Source of the DNA: Thermoplasmata archaeon
GTDB lineage: Archaea > Thermoplasmatota > Thermoplasmata > Sysuiplasmatales > Sysuiplasmataceae
Direction: 5' to 3'
Assembly: GCA_021796175.1 (NCBI GenBank)
Contig: JAJYOM010000031.1
Location: 1-14,442 of the forward strand
DNA: 14,442 bases
Shown here in pieces: positions 6,967-13,403 of this stretch. Made by a program: the position numbers and the translations under genes. The notes beneath the pieces were generated by a model. That model made no database searches. It had not been told where the DNA came from and worked only from the letters and a program-made list of their open reading frames with translations. Within the stretch, counting starts at the first letter, position 1; each line of letters starts with the position of its first letter.

Positions 6967-6991
6967 TGTCAGAATTAATCCGTAGCAAAGC

Positions 6992-6997
6992 GGTGAG
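6992..6997 (+). promoter_or_regulatory. Shine-Dalgarno-like GGTGAG before the second epimerase
   Basis: GGTGAG lies 3 nt before an ATA codon at 7001 that stands where the family start codon is expected. It also contains the GG dinucleotide taken as the tentative right boundary of the IS607 element. Confidence 0.4.
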
Positions 6998-7000
6998 AGA

Positions 7001-8002
7001 ATAAGCAAGAAAATACTTGTTACAGGTGGAGCAGGCTTCATGGGCTCGTGGCTGGTCGATGAATTGCTCGGACGTGGCCACTCGGTTATCTCTGTCGATG
7101 ACCTTTCCGGGGGTTACATGAGGAATGTCAACAAGGACTGCACTTTCATCAAGGGCGACTTGAGGGACACAGCACTTGTCAACCGTGTGGTGAGCGACGT
7201 TGACATCATCTATCATCTTGCCGCATACGCCGCGGAGGGCCAGTCGGTATTTTCGCCCATTGAAATAAACGACATCAACATCAAGTCGATGAACAACCTG
7301 CTTGTAGCTGCAATAAACAGAAGTGTGAAGAGGTTTGTATTCACGTCGTCGATGGCCGTTTACGGTCGGCAGAAGGCTCCTTTCAGTGAAGAAATGCCTA
7401 GACTTCCCGAGGACCCGTACGGTGCAGGAAAAGCATACTGCGAGAACATGCTGGAGATATTCCAGGCTGCCTACGGCATGGATTACACTATCATCAGGCC
7501 GCACAATGTATACGGCCCGAGGCAGAATATTGCCGACCCTTTCAGGAATGTGCTTGGCATCTGGATAAACAGACTCATGTCAGGCAAAGCGCCGATTTTA
7601 TATGGCACAGGCAAGCAGGTAAGAGCATTTTCCTACATAGAGGAGTCCAATCTTGCAATTGCAAATGCCGGTTTCAGAGACGGTGCAAGGAATCAGATAA
7701 TCAATGTCGGGAGCCCGGAACATGTGACAATCAACGACGCATGCTCAATGGTGCTTGAACTGATGGCCTCGGAGCAGAGGCCCGAATATTCACCCGGCCG
7801 TCTGCTTGAAGTGGAAGTCGCTTACAGCACAACAGGAAAATCGGAGGAACTGCTGGACTACAGGCACCTTCACACTCTGGAGGATGGGCTGCGCGAAATG
7901 ATCGACTGGGCAAAACAGGTTGGACCTCAGGAGCCGAGCTACCGTCTGCCGCTGGAGATAACAAAGTCAGCACCAAAGGTCTGGGCCGACAAACTGATTT
8001 GA
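7001..8002 (+). CDS. NAD-dependent sugar epimerase (extended SDR, UDP-glucose 4-epimerase-like) with a damaged or non-standard start
   Basis: 333 residues if counted from ATA 7001. The Rossmann motif GGAGFMG is at residues 9-15, the SSMAVYG serine region at about 116-122, and the catalytic YxxxK (Y140/K144) in DPYGAGKAY. A dinucleotide-dependent 4-epimerase or dehydratase role on a nucleotide sugar is likely; the substrate is unknown. The first ATG in frame (7040) falls inside the glycine motif and would remove strand beta-1 and most of the NAD-binding loop. The frame upstream is open only from 6986, after TAG 6983-6985, and contains no ATG, GTG or TTG. Either ATA 7001, preceded by GGTGAG, is used, or the IS607 insertion has cut the gene from its own start. 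The body shows no frameshift. Confidence 0.75.
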   Translation: MSKKILVTGGAGFMGSWLVDELLGRGHSVISVDDLSGGYMRNVNKDCTFIKGDLRDTALVNRVVSDVDIIYHLAAYAAEGQSVFSPIEINDINIKSMNNLLVAAINRSVKRFVFTSSMAVYGRQKAPFSEEMPRLPEDPYGAGKAYCENMLEIFQAAYGMDYTIIRPHNVYGPRQNIADPFRNVLGIWINRLMSGKAPILYGTGKQVRAFSYIEESNLAIANAGFRDGARNQIINVGSPEHVTINDACSMVLELMASEQRPEYSPGRLLEVEVAYSTTGKSEELLDYRHLHTLEDGLREMIDWAKQVGPQEPSYRLPLEITKSAPKVWADKLI

Positions 8003-8075
8003 CAGCTAAGGCTGGGCGGGCTGTTCGCAATTGCCGGTTGCGGTTTGTGCTTCCTGCTATGCATGCGAAGATGCG

Positions 8076-8082
8076 ATTATAT
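8076..8082 (+). promoter_or_regulatory. TATA-like box of the proline iminopeptidase gene
   Basis: ATTATAT lies about 28 nt before ATG 8107. No Shine-Dalgarno sequence is seen before that ATG, which fits a leaderless transcript. The gene therefore probably has its own promoter rather than depending on the epimerase upstream. Confidence 0.5.
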
Positions 8083-8106
8083 GTAATGGTGCACTGTTGA
8101 CTGGGC

Positions 8107-8985
8107 ATGAGCTCGGGTGATGGCTTTGTCAATGTCCAGGGCAATGATTTCTACTACAGGCTGTTCGGCGAGGAAAACAGGGGAAGGAATGTCGTCTGCC
8201 TGCATGGCGGGCCCGGCGCCACTCATGAATACCTCCTTCCAATGGCCGACATAGTCCAAAGAGGGTACATGGTCATTCTCTACGATCAGCTTGGCTGCGG
8301 CAAGTCGCAACTGCCTGCGAACCCTGCCCTCCTGACCATAGAGAGGGCAGTGGAGGATCTTGAGGTCTTCCGTAAGAAGATGAAGCTTGGCCGCATTCAT
8401 CTCTTCGGCTCGAGCTACGGCGGACTGCTGGCAATCGCCTATGCGTTGAAGTATCAGCGCAATCTGAAGAGCATGATTACCGCCGGCGGGCTTGCAAGTG
8501 TTCCTCTTACCACCAGCGAAATGGAAAGGCTGAAGCGGGGACTTCCCGCGAAGGTTCAGAAGACGATCAATGACTTTGAGGCACTGGGCAAATACACAGA
8601 CCCTGAATATCTAAGGGCGGTCGATGTCTTTTACAGAAAACATCTCTGCCGGCTTGAGACCTGGCCAGCCGAGCTGAAGCACAGCCTTGAAGGGACAAGC
8701 GCAACAGTCTACGGCACAATGAACGGTCCGAATGAGTTCACGATAATTGGAAACATAAGGTACTGGGATGTAAGCAGGCGGCTCAATGAAATCAGGGTAC
8801 CCGCACTTGTAACTGGCGGCAGGCATGACGAAGTCACGCCAAAAGTCGCCAGACAGATACACAACGGCATCAGCGGCTCGAAACTGGTGATTTTCAGCAG
8901 CAGTTCTCACCTGCCCATGTGGGAGGAGAGGACGAAATACATGCGCACCGTTTCCCGATTCCTCGATGAAGTCGAAAACATGTGA
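8107..8985 (+). CDS. pip: Proline iminopeptidase (tricorn-interacting factor F1-like), alpha/beta hydrolase
   Basis: 292 residues, almost the same length as Thermoplasma acidophilum F1 (293 as recalled). It cleaves N-terminal residues, preferably proline, from short peptides in the cytosol, downstream of the proteasome and tricorn protease. The oxyanion-loop motif HGGPG is at 33-37. The nucleophile elbow GSSYGG gives S103. The acid is D241 in GGRHDEV and the histidine is H268 in SSHLPMWEE. E210 (PNEF) and E242 match the two glutamates that bind the substrate amino terminus in F1. A cap region of about 120-220 lies between the strands. The protein looks complete and active. It stands alone between an epimerase and a MetE-like gene, with a gap of about 100 nt on each side. 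Confidence 0.92.
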   Translation: MSSGDGFVNVQGNDFYYRLFGEENRGRNVVCLHGGPGATHEYLLPMADIVQRGYMVILYDQLGCGKSQLPANPALLTIERAVEDLEVFRKKMKLGRIHLFGSSYGGLLAIAYALKYQRNLKSMITAGGLASVPLTTSEMERLKRGLPAKVQKTINDFEALGKYTDPEYLRAVDVFYRKHLCRLETWPAELKHSLEGTSATVYGTMNGPNEFTIIGNIRYWDVSRRLNEIRVPALVTGGRHDEVTPKVARQIHNGISGSKLVIFSSSSHLPMWEERTKYMRTVSRFLDEVENM

Positions 8986-9015
8986 GGCCAGCAGTTTGCA
9001 CAAAGCCGTAATGCA

Positions 9016-9070
9016 GGCTTATTGCTTTTATGCCAAACAGAATAATACTGTTCCAAATAAGTAATAAGCC
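9016..9070. promoter_or_regulatory. Nested dyads upstream of the MetE-like gene
   Basis: GGCTTATT (9016-9023) is exactly inverted as AATAAGCC (9063-9070). Inside is AACAG-N7-CTGTT (9036-9052). A TATA-like CTATTTA follows at about 9075-9081, roughly 20 nt before ATG 9097. The arrangement suggests regulator binding sites just upstream of the promoter, or a terminator hairpin of the preceding gene. Confidence 0.4.
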
Positions 9071-9096
9071 AAATCTATTTACGCCCCTGGATAAAC

Positions 9097-10266
9097 ATGC
9101 CGATAAAGACAACAATGACTGGCAGCTGGTTCAGGCCGGAAAATATAATGGCACTTGTCGCTCAAAGCAGGACTGGGGAGATTGACAGGTCACACAAAAA
9201 GGAGATAGAGGATGCGGAAAGACGGGCCATCAGGGATCAGTTGCATCCCAACGGGTCAAAGCGCGGACTGGACTATGTCAGTAACGGCGAACAGCGGAAG
9301 GCCGGATATACCCAGTACCTTGCGAACAGGTTCAGCGGCTTTTCAAAGACTGAAAGGGTCAACATGGCATTTACGGCCGATTTCGCTACAGAGTTTCAGG
9401 AGAGCAACCCAGCAATGCTTGAGATGCTCAGCGGACCTGGCGCTGCAGCCTTCTCGGCACCAAGAATCGAGAGCCATCTTCAGTATACTGGTGGTGAACT
9501 GGCGAAGGCTGAGGCACTGGATGCCAGGAAGCTTGCAAAGGAAGAGGGCGCTCCGGAGATATTCCTGAATTCCGCCTCTCCCGGTGTGATGACAATGTTC
9601 TTCCCGTTCAACAAGCCATACAAGGATCACCTGGACTATCTTTTCGGACTCGCAAAAGAGCTCAGGAAAGAGTACCAGACAATACTTGCAGTGGACGGTG
9701 TTACGCTCCAGATAGACGCGCCTGATCTCGCAATGGCCAAGCATCTCGCGGGCGACTGGAAGATGGACTTCTACGATGCTCTTCCTCATCACGTCGATGC
9801 AATAAACGAGGCAATAGCGGGGCTCCCGTCCGACAGGATAAGAGTACACTATTGCTATGGCAATTACCTCGCCTCCCACAGGTTTGATGCAGACTACAGC
9901 CGTGTCCTTCCCGAACTCCTCAGGCTGAAGGCAGGCACCATTGTCGGTGAGGGCGCCAATCCCCGTCATGAGGGAGATGTTCGACTGTTGCGAAAGCACC
10001 TGTCAGAGCACGAATGGCCATCGCACCTGAAGTATGCGATCGGTGTGATAGATGTCAAGACACCGTTCCTGGAATCACCGGAGACAATAGCGACAAGGCT
10101 GGAGAAGTTTGCGGAGATTGAGTCTCTCGGCCCTGAAAGGGTCCTGGGCGGGACAGACTGCGGTTTCCAGACGTTTGCGACATTCACGAACGTACCATAT
10201 AAGGTCGGACAGATGAAGCTCGAGTCCCTTGCTGCAGGCGCCAGGCTGGCCTCAGCGAGGACCTGA
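9097..10266 (+). CDS. MetE C-terminal-like zinc transferase (cobalamin-independent methionine synthase II / epoxyalkane:CoM transferase family)
   Basis: 389 residues, the length of the single-barrel branch of COG0620 rather than two-domain bacterial MetE. The fold is a TIM barrel that activates a thiol on zinc for alkyl transfer. It begins with the family pattern TTMTGSWFRP (5-14). Probable zinc ligands are H251 and C253 in VHYCYGNY and C355 in GTDCGFQTFA; E285 in GEGANPRH may be the fourth. IDAPDLA (206-212) is a barrel strand end conserved in the group. It could be a core methionine synthase acting on an unknown methyl donor, or a relative of epoxyalkane:coenzyme M transferase; the sequence alone does not decide. 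ATG 9097 follows a TATA-like box at leaderless distance. Confidence 0.8.
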   Translation: MPIKTTMTGSWFRPENIMALVAQSRTGEIDRSHKKEIEDAERRAIRDQLHPNGSKRGLDYVSNGEQRKAGYTQYLANRFSGFSKTERVNMAFTADFATEFQESNPAMLEMLSGPGAAAFSAPRIESHLQYTGGELAKAEALDARKLAKEEGAPEIFLNSASPGVMTMFFPFNKPYKDHLDYLFGLAKELRKEYQTILAVDGVTLQIDAPDLAMAKHLAGDWKMDFYDALPHHVDAINEAIAGLPSDRIRVHYCYGNYLASHRFDADYSRVLPELLRLKAGTIVGEGANPRHEGDVRLLRKHLSEHEWPSHLKYAIGVIDVKTPFLESPETIATRLEKFAEIESLGPERVLGGTDCGFQTFATFTNVPYKVGQMKLESLAAGARLASART

Positions 10267-10396
10267 AACACGGCTTGGGGCCGCTCATTCATTGCAAATT
10301 CAAGAGTGGAATGGCGCAGTAAAAGAGGTCATTTGAAGGAGTAAAGAAAGGGAAGTAAATGGTTTGATTTGACCCGTTACCTGACTATGCATCAGC

Positions 10397-11128
10397 TCAG
10401 GGTGCGCTGGCCAGGTGCTGTGGAATTGCCTCGAGGCCAATCATGAAGGCGAGGGCTGCCGCGCCAATCATGAAGAGAAGGAACAGTGCAAACGAAAGGT
10501 TGGATGCGATTCCCAGCCTGTACTTCGCCTGGCCGACGACCTTCTGGGCGTGGGCTGCAACCATCAGTGTTCCGGCAGCGATTCCCACTTCCTTCTTTGA
10601 TGCAGACTCGGACGGGGCAGACCGCGCACTCAGCATCCTGTCAATCATCAGAGTGGCAGGGAATGTGAATATTCCTGCACCGCCGAAGGCAACATAAAGA
10701 CCGAGCAGTGCAAGCGGCTCCTTTGTCATGCCGAGGTTGTAGCCCTGCACGCCATAGAATATTGTGATTACACCTGCCCCAACTGCGAACAGTCCCACAT
10801 ACTGTGTTCTCAGACCGTAGGCGAGTGTCAGTGCGAAACCGAGAAGTATGATGCCGAAGAGCAGGGTCGGGTCATAGAACAGTATGTTGTATCTTACCCC
10901 GGCTGTTCCCGTGAACAACGGCCACGTTATCTCTCCCCACAAACCAATCAGCAGCACAATCGAACCTAGTATGCCCAAGATCGGGGCACTCGACTTCAAC
11001 TCGCTCATTGCCTTGTCATTACCGCCCGTCCTGTATCTGATGTAGCTCCTCACTCCGACATAGAATATTGTCAGAGCGACAAGGCCAATCAGTAACAGCT
11101 GCAGGCCCAAGTCGTCTACGAATGCCAT
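10397..11128 (-). CDS. Six-helix archaeal membrane protein, DUF981-like
   Basis: 243 residues with about six hydrophobic segments, at 8-28, 48-68, 86-106, 108-128, 136-160 and 208-232. A polar loop lies at 163-207 (DRMLSARSAPSESASKKE and onwards). The motif NILFYDPTLLFG at 81-92 between helices recalls archaeal DUF981 proteins, but this link is from memory. No catalytic, metal-binding or transporter signature is evident, so no function is proposed. GGGTGA (11135-11140) lies 6 nt before ATG 11128. It is convergent with the MetE-like gene; the 130 nt between their stops shows only a pyrimidine-rich tract on this strand (about 10335-10360) that might help termination. Confidence 0.75.
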   Translation of the reverse strand: MAFVDDLGLQLLLIGLVALTIFYVGVRSYIRYRTGGNDKAMSELKSSAPILGILGSIVLLIGLWGEITWPLFTGTAGVRYNILFYDPTLLFGIILLGFALTLAYGLRTQYVGLFAVGAGVITIFYGVQGYNLGMTKEPLALLGLYVAFGGAGIFTFPATLMIDRMLSARSAPSESASKKEVGIAAGTLMVAAHAQKVVGQAKYRLGIASNLSFALFLLFMIGAAALAFMIGLEAIPQHLASAP

Positions 11129-11197
11129 TTTCGTTCACCCTTGAGTTTGAATTATCTGAGTTTTAGAAATAACAAAAGCTCAACATGTGAGGTTCAG

Positions 11198-11209
11198 AGT
11201 TTATAAACT
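11198..11209 (-). promoter_or_regulatory. Palindromic TATA box of the DUF981-like gene
   Basis: AGTTTATAAACT is a perfect 12-bp palindrome about 70-80 nt before ATG 11128. As a TATA box it would give a leader of roughly 45-50 nt, which fits the Shine-Dalgarno sequence at 11135-11140. The rest of 11210-11364 shows no gene that I recognise. Confidence 0.5.
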
Positions 11210-11364
11210 TCGAATATGTAAGCTGTGGTAATGCATTCGACGGCAACCACGACTTAAAGTTACGAAACTGATGATCTGGGAACACTTCAATGCACACTGC
11301 AAGTCCCTGCCTGTCCGGTAAAGTCGGTTGTCAATTCTGGCAGAGCTCATATGTGCAGTGTTGC

Positions 11365-12261
11365 CTAAGAATAGCTGCCTTCCCTGAAATCTATGCGTTG
11401 CGCATCGGCTTTCAGCTTTTCGAACCTGTCTATTAGCTTATTGCAGATGGATCTTGAATAGATGTGCAGCCTGACAGGAACAGCCGGTCCTCCCAGCGAC
11501 GCAAACCTGTCATCAACAATGAGCATCCTTTCTGTTATGTGAGCCATGTAGTAGTATTCAGTTCGCGTATCACCCTTGTGCCGTTTCAGCGACTCCCGCC
11601 AATATTTTCTTTCCTCCGATGTGAAGTATGCAGCAAACTGTTTGGGAGACAGGGAGGTAATTATCTCAATCCTGACGTTTTCACCTGTTCTCGGCAACAG
11701 GTTCCTTCTCCTGTTCAGAAAACCCGATGAAGGAGCGCAGAACCTGATATGCTCCTTCCCGGCCAGTGTTTCGGCAAATTCTCTCTTCCTTGTATTCTCC
11801 ACCCCGTTGATGAAGTCAATATCCGGACTTCCGCCGTCATCGTCCAGCCGCACAACTGGTATCTTGCCCGTAACCTGACCGATCCACAGGTCACTGAGGT
11901 GCCTGTCAATAGCAGACGGTCGGTCGGCAAGCACACTTATCACCGGTGTTAAAATGTAGTCTTCCAGCATCTGGCCGATTGGCTTGGGAGAATACTGCTT
12001 GGGCCTTCCCCCAAGGCACTCAATCAGTCCTTTTTGCTCGAGGCTGACAAGTGTGGTATGTATCCTGCCGTAAGGGACTCTTGTCTCTGACAGGATACCC
12101 TTGTAATCCATTGGGCTATCCTGGTTGGCAACGAGAGCAAGAATAATAGTTGTCTCATATTTTGTGAGGCCAAGCCTCTTGAATACTTCCACTGCTTCTC
12201 TCGAGGGAGTTTCCAGTGTATTTGCCCCCGTTAACCGCTTCTCCTTTTCGGTTCTGGTCAT
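11365..12261 (-). CDS. TrmB-family transcriptional regulator
   Basis: 298 residues from ATG 12261. A winged helix-turn-helix of TrmB type spans about 24-92 (FKRLGLTKYETTIILALV, then VPYGRIHTTLVSLEQKGLIE). A linker helix follows (about 95-120), then a C-terminal effector-type domain of about 150 residues with HITERMLIVDDRFASLGGP at 241-259, the usual place of the TrmB sensing domain. TrmB proteins respond to sugars or related metabolites in archaea; the ligand here is unknown. The longest open frame starts at 12315 and would add 18 residues. However, a good TATA box (12281-12290) lies inside that extension, 25 nt before ATG 12261, so the shorter leaderless start is preferred. It stands alone, with no obvious target operon adjacent. 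Confidence 0.85.
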   Translation of the reverse strand: MTRTEKEKRLTGANTLETPSREAVEVFKRLGLTKYETTIILALVANQDSPMDYKGILSETRVPYGRIHTTLVSLEQKGLIECLGGRPKQYSPKPIGQMLEDYILTPVISVLADRPSAIDRHLSDLWIGQVTGKIPVVRLDDDGGSPDIDFINGVENTRKREFAETLAGKEHIRFCAPSSGFLNRRRNLLPRTGENVRIEIITSLSPKQFAAYFTSEERKYWRESLKRHKGDTRTEYYYMAHITERMLIVDDRFASLGGPAVPVRLHIYSRSICNKLIDRFEKLKADAQRIDFREGSYS

Positions 12262-12280
12262 GAAGTGAAATGCTGTGCTG

Positions 12281-12290
12281 ATATTTATAC
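12281..12290 (-). promoter_or_regulatory. TATA box of the TrmB-family gene
   Basis: GTATAAATAT on the minus strand is centred 25 nt before ATG 12261. This decides between two possible starts, because transcription from it would begin at or very near that ATG and exclude the ATG at 12315. Confidence 0.6.
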
Positions 12291-12492
12291 AACTCAATTG
12301 AGCGGCAAGAGTCATAAACCTAATCCGGTTTACTACAAAAGGACCGCCGATAAACCAGCGGGGAAATGAGCCACAGCCGAGGATTCAGACAACAGACCAC
12401 AGAATGCCGGGAAAAATCTTATGGCTCCGATTCAATTTTCGCTGAAAGATTCGTTTCGCGATTCCGTTTGTTAAATTGAGCACGCGAATTAG

Positions 12493-12567
12493 TGGCGGCT
12501 CCGGACCGATTCGAACGATCATCACCTGGTTAACAGCCAGATATCTTGCCCATTGGACTACGGAGCC
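12493..12567 (-). tRNA. tRNA-Asn (anticodon GTT), CCA encoded
   Basis: A cloverleaf can be drawn by hand. The acceptor stem GGCTCCG/CGGAGCC has 7 perfect pairs. The D arm is GTCC-AATGGGCA-AGAT with G18G19 present and a C13-A22 mismatch. The anticodon stem TCTGG/CCAGG has loop CTGTTAA and anticodon GTT. The variable loop is 4 nt and the T arm is GATCG-TTCGAAT-CGGTC. The discriminator is G at 12496, followed by encoded CCA (12493-12495). No intron is present. It is divergent from the Lrp/AsnC-gatC-gatA genes. Confidence 0.93.
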
Positions 12568-12596
12568 TTTGGTACATTTTGACTTCTATTGCGAGG

Positions 12597-12608
12597 GACT
12601 AATTAGTC
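12597..12608. promoter_or_regulatory. 12-bp perfect palindrome between tRNA-Asn and the Lrp gene
   Basis: GACTAATTAGTC lies 30-41 nt upstream of the tRNA 5' end and about 75-86 nt before the Lrp start. It may serve as the AT-rich promoter element of the tRNA, an operator, or both. Confidence 0.45.
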
Positions 12609-12632
12609 TTTTGCTGTTTTTTTCCATCATTC

Positions 12633-12654
12633 AGCTAGCAATTAGCTATATAAC
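12633..12654 (+). promoter_or_regulatory. TATA box with overlapping dyad upstream of the Lrp/AsnC gene
   Basis: CTATATAAC (12646-12654) is centred about 33 nt before ATG 12683. The dyad AGCTA-N5-TAGCT (12633-12647) runs directly into it, covering the position of the BRE. Lrp-family proteins often repress their own genes from such sites, so this is a candidate autoregulatory operator. Confidence 0.5.
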
Positions 12655-12682
12655 AACGCTTGAACAATGACAGTTAGATGAA

Positions 12683-13117
12683 ATGGTAGACAAAAAGGAT
12701 ATCAGACTGGTCGATCTGCTCACTGAAAATGCCAGAATGCCTGTTTCCTCAATCGCCAGGCGTCTTGGCCTTGGCAGGGCGACGGTGAAACAGAGGATGA
12801 AGCGTCTGGAGGAAGAGCATGTTATAAAGCGGTACACAGTGGAACTGGATGAAGAGAAGGTCGGATCGGGCTATGCCGCCATTGTTTTGATTTCATTCAT
12901 GCCGGGCTTTTCCCCTCAGAGGGATGTTGCCAGGAAAATCTCTGGCCTGAAGGGTGTCAGTGAACTGCATCTGATTTCGGGGACCTGGGATATGATCGCA
13001 AAGGTACATGCCTCCAGCCCTGAGGAGATTGGCAGGATTGTCATTGACCAGCTGCGTTCTATAGAAGGTGTCAGCCGGACTGAAACATGCTCAATCTTCG
13101 CTACAGTCAAGGGGTGA
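12683..13117 (+). CDS. Lrp/AsnC-family transcriptional regulator
   Basis: 144 residues, the usual size. The N-terminal helix-turn-helix (about 4-52) has DIRLVDLLTENARMPVSS followed by IARRLGLGRATVKQRMKRLE and the IKRY hinge. The C-terminal RAM effector domain (about 62-142) has GYAAIVLI, VSELHLISGTWDMIAKV and SRTETCSI. Such proteins sense amino acids and act as dimers to octamers. It begins a tight run with gatC and gatA. Its stop (13115-13117) lies inside or immediately before the gatC reading frame, so the three genes are probably one operon. The ligand is unknown; its neighbours make asparagine, aspartate or glutamine plausible. Confidence 0.92.
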   Translation: MVDKKDIRLVDLLTENARMPVSSIARRLGLGRATVKQRMKRLEEEHVIKRYTVELDEEKVGSGYAAIVLISFMPGFSPQRDVARKISGLKGVSELHLISGTWDMIAKVHASSPEEIGRIVIDQLRSIEGVSRTETCSIFATVKG

Positions 13118-13403
13118 AATTTCAACGGCTCTCACAAGAGAGGATGTCAGGCACATAAGCAAGCTGGCAATGCTCAATCTCTCAGAAGAGGAAGTAAACA
13201 GCCTGGGTGCAGAAATAAACTCAATACTCGCTCTGTTCAGTGCGGTTCACGGACTGCCTGAACGCTCTGAGACTGTATTGCAGCCCGCCGCTGCAGGAAG
13301 GGAGGACTGCAGCCTAAAGGCAGATGACTCTGTGGCAGCCGCGATAATCGCTTCCTTTCCCAAATCCGTTGACAGGACACTCACTGTGCCGAGGAGCGAA
13401 TAG
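13068..13403 (+). CDS. gatC: Asp/Glu-tRNA amidotransferase subunit C
   Basis: GatC is a small helical subunit that clamps and stabilises GatA in the GatCAB complex, which converts Asp-tRNA(Asn) or Glu-tRNA(Gln) to the amidated form. The pattern TREDVRHISKLAMLNLSEEEV is typical of the GatC N-terminus, and VPRSE ends the protein just before gatA. GTG 13068 gives 111 residues and a 50-nt overlap with the Lrp gene, with a 17-residue N-terminal extension unlike other GatC proteins. An ATT at 13119 would give 94 residues beginning two bases after the Lrp stop (TGA 13115-13117), with GGGGTGA at 13111-13117 as ribosome-binding site. It is the better fit by homology. The canonical start is listed, but I regard it as uncertain. 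Confidence 0.85.
   Translation: MSAGLKHAQSSLQSRGEISTALTREDVRHISKLAMLNLSEEEVNSLGAEINSILALFSAVHGLPERSETVLQPAAAGREDCSLKADDSVAAAIIASFPKSVDRTLTVPRSE
13391..13396 (+). promoter_or_regulatory. Shine-Dalgarno sequence of gatA
   Basis: GAGGAG lies within the last codons of gatC, 7 nt before ATG 13404. It supports this start and suggests separate or coupled initiation of gatA inside the operon. Confidence 0.55.

Larger units (their letters stand above)
5259..6993 (+). mobile_element. IS607-family insertion sequence (tnpA-tnpB)
   Basis: Two overlapping genes in the standard IS607 order, a small serine recombinase followed by TnpB. IS607 elements have no long terminal inverted repeats and insert at GG dinucleotides. 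The nearest GG pairs outside the end motifs are 5259-5260 and 6992-6993, and these are used here as tentative limits. Left-end ATAG motifs (5268-5310) face inverted copies (ACTAT at 6946-6950 and 6961-6965) at the right end. A CC-based alternative (about 5242 to 6981) is also possible. The element lies between the glycosyltransferase and the second epimerase. Confidence 0.7.

Noticed and set aside
9343..9999. 218-codon minus-strand frame
   Set aside because: It is antisense to the MetE-like gene, whose zinc-ligand motifs and length are well supported. The shadow has no domain signature.
12420..12440. GGCTCCGATTCAA near the tRNA gene, resembling the tRNA 3' part and a possible attachment-site duplicate
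   Set aside because: The match is short and gapped, and no integrase or element lies between the two places.
12609..12622. T-rich run on the plus strand after the palindrome GACTAATTAGTC, resembling a terminator
   Set aside because: No plus-strand gene lies upstream to be terminated, since the tRNA and the TrmB gene are on the minus strand. The dyad fits a promoter or operator better.
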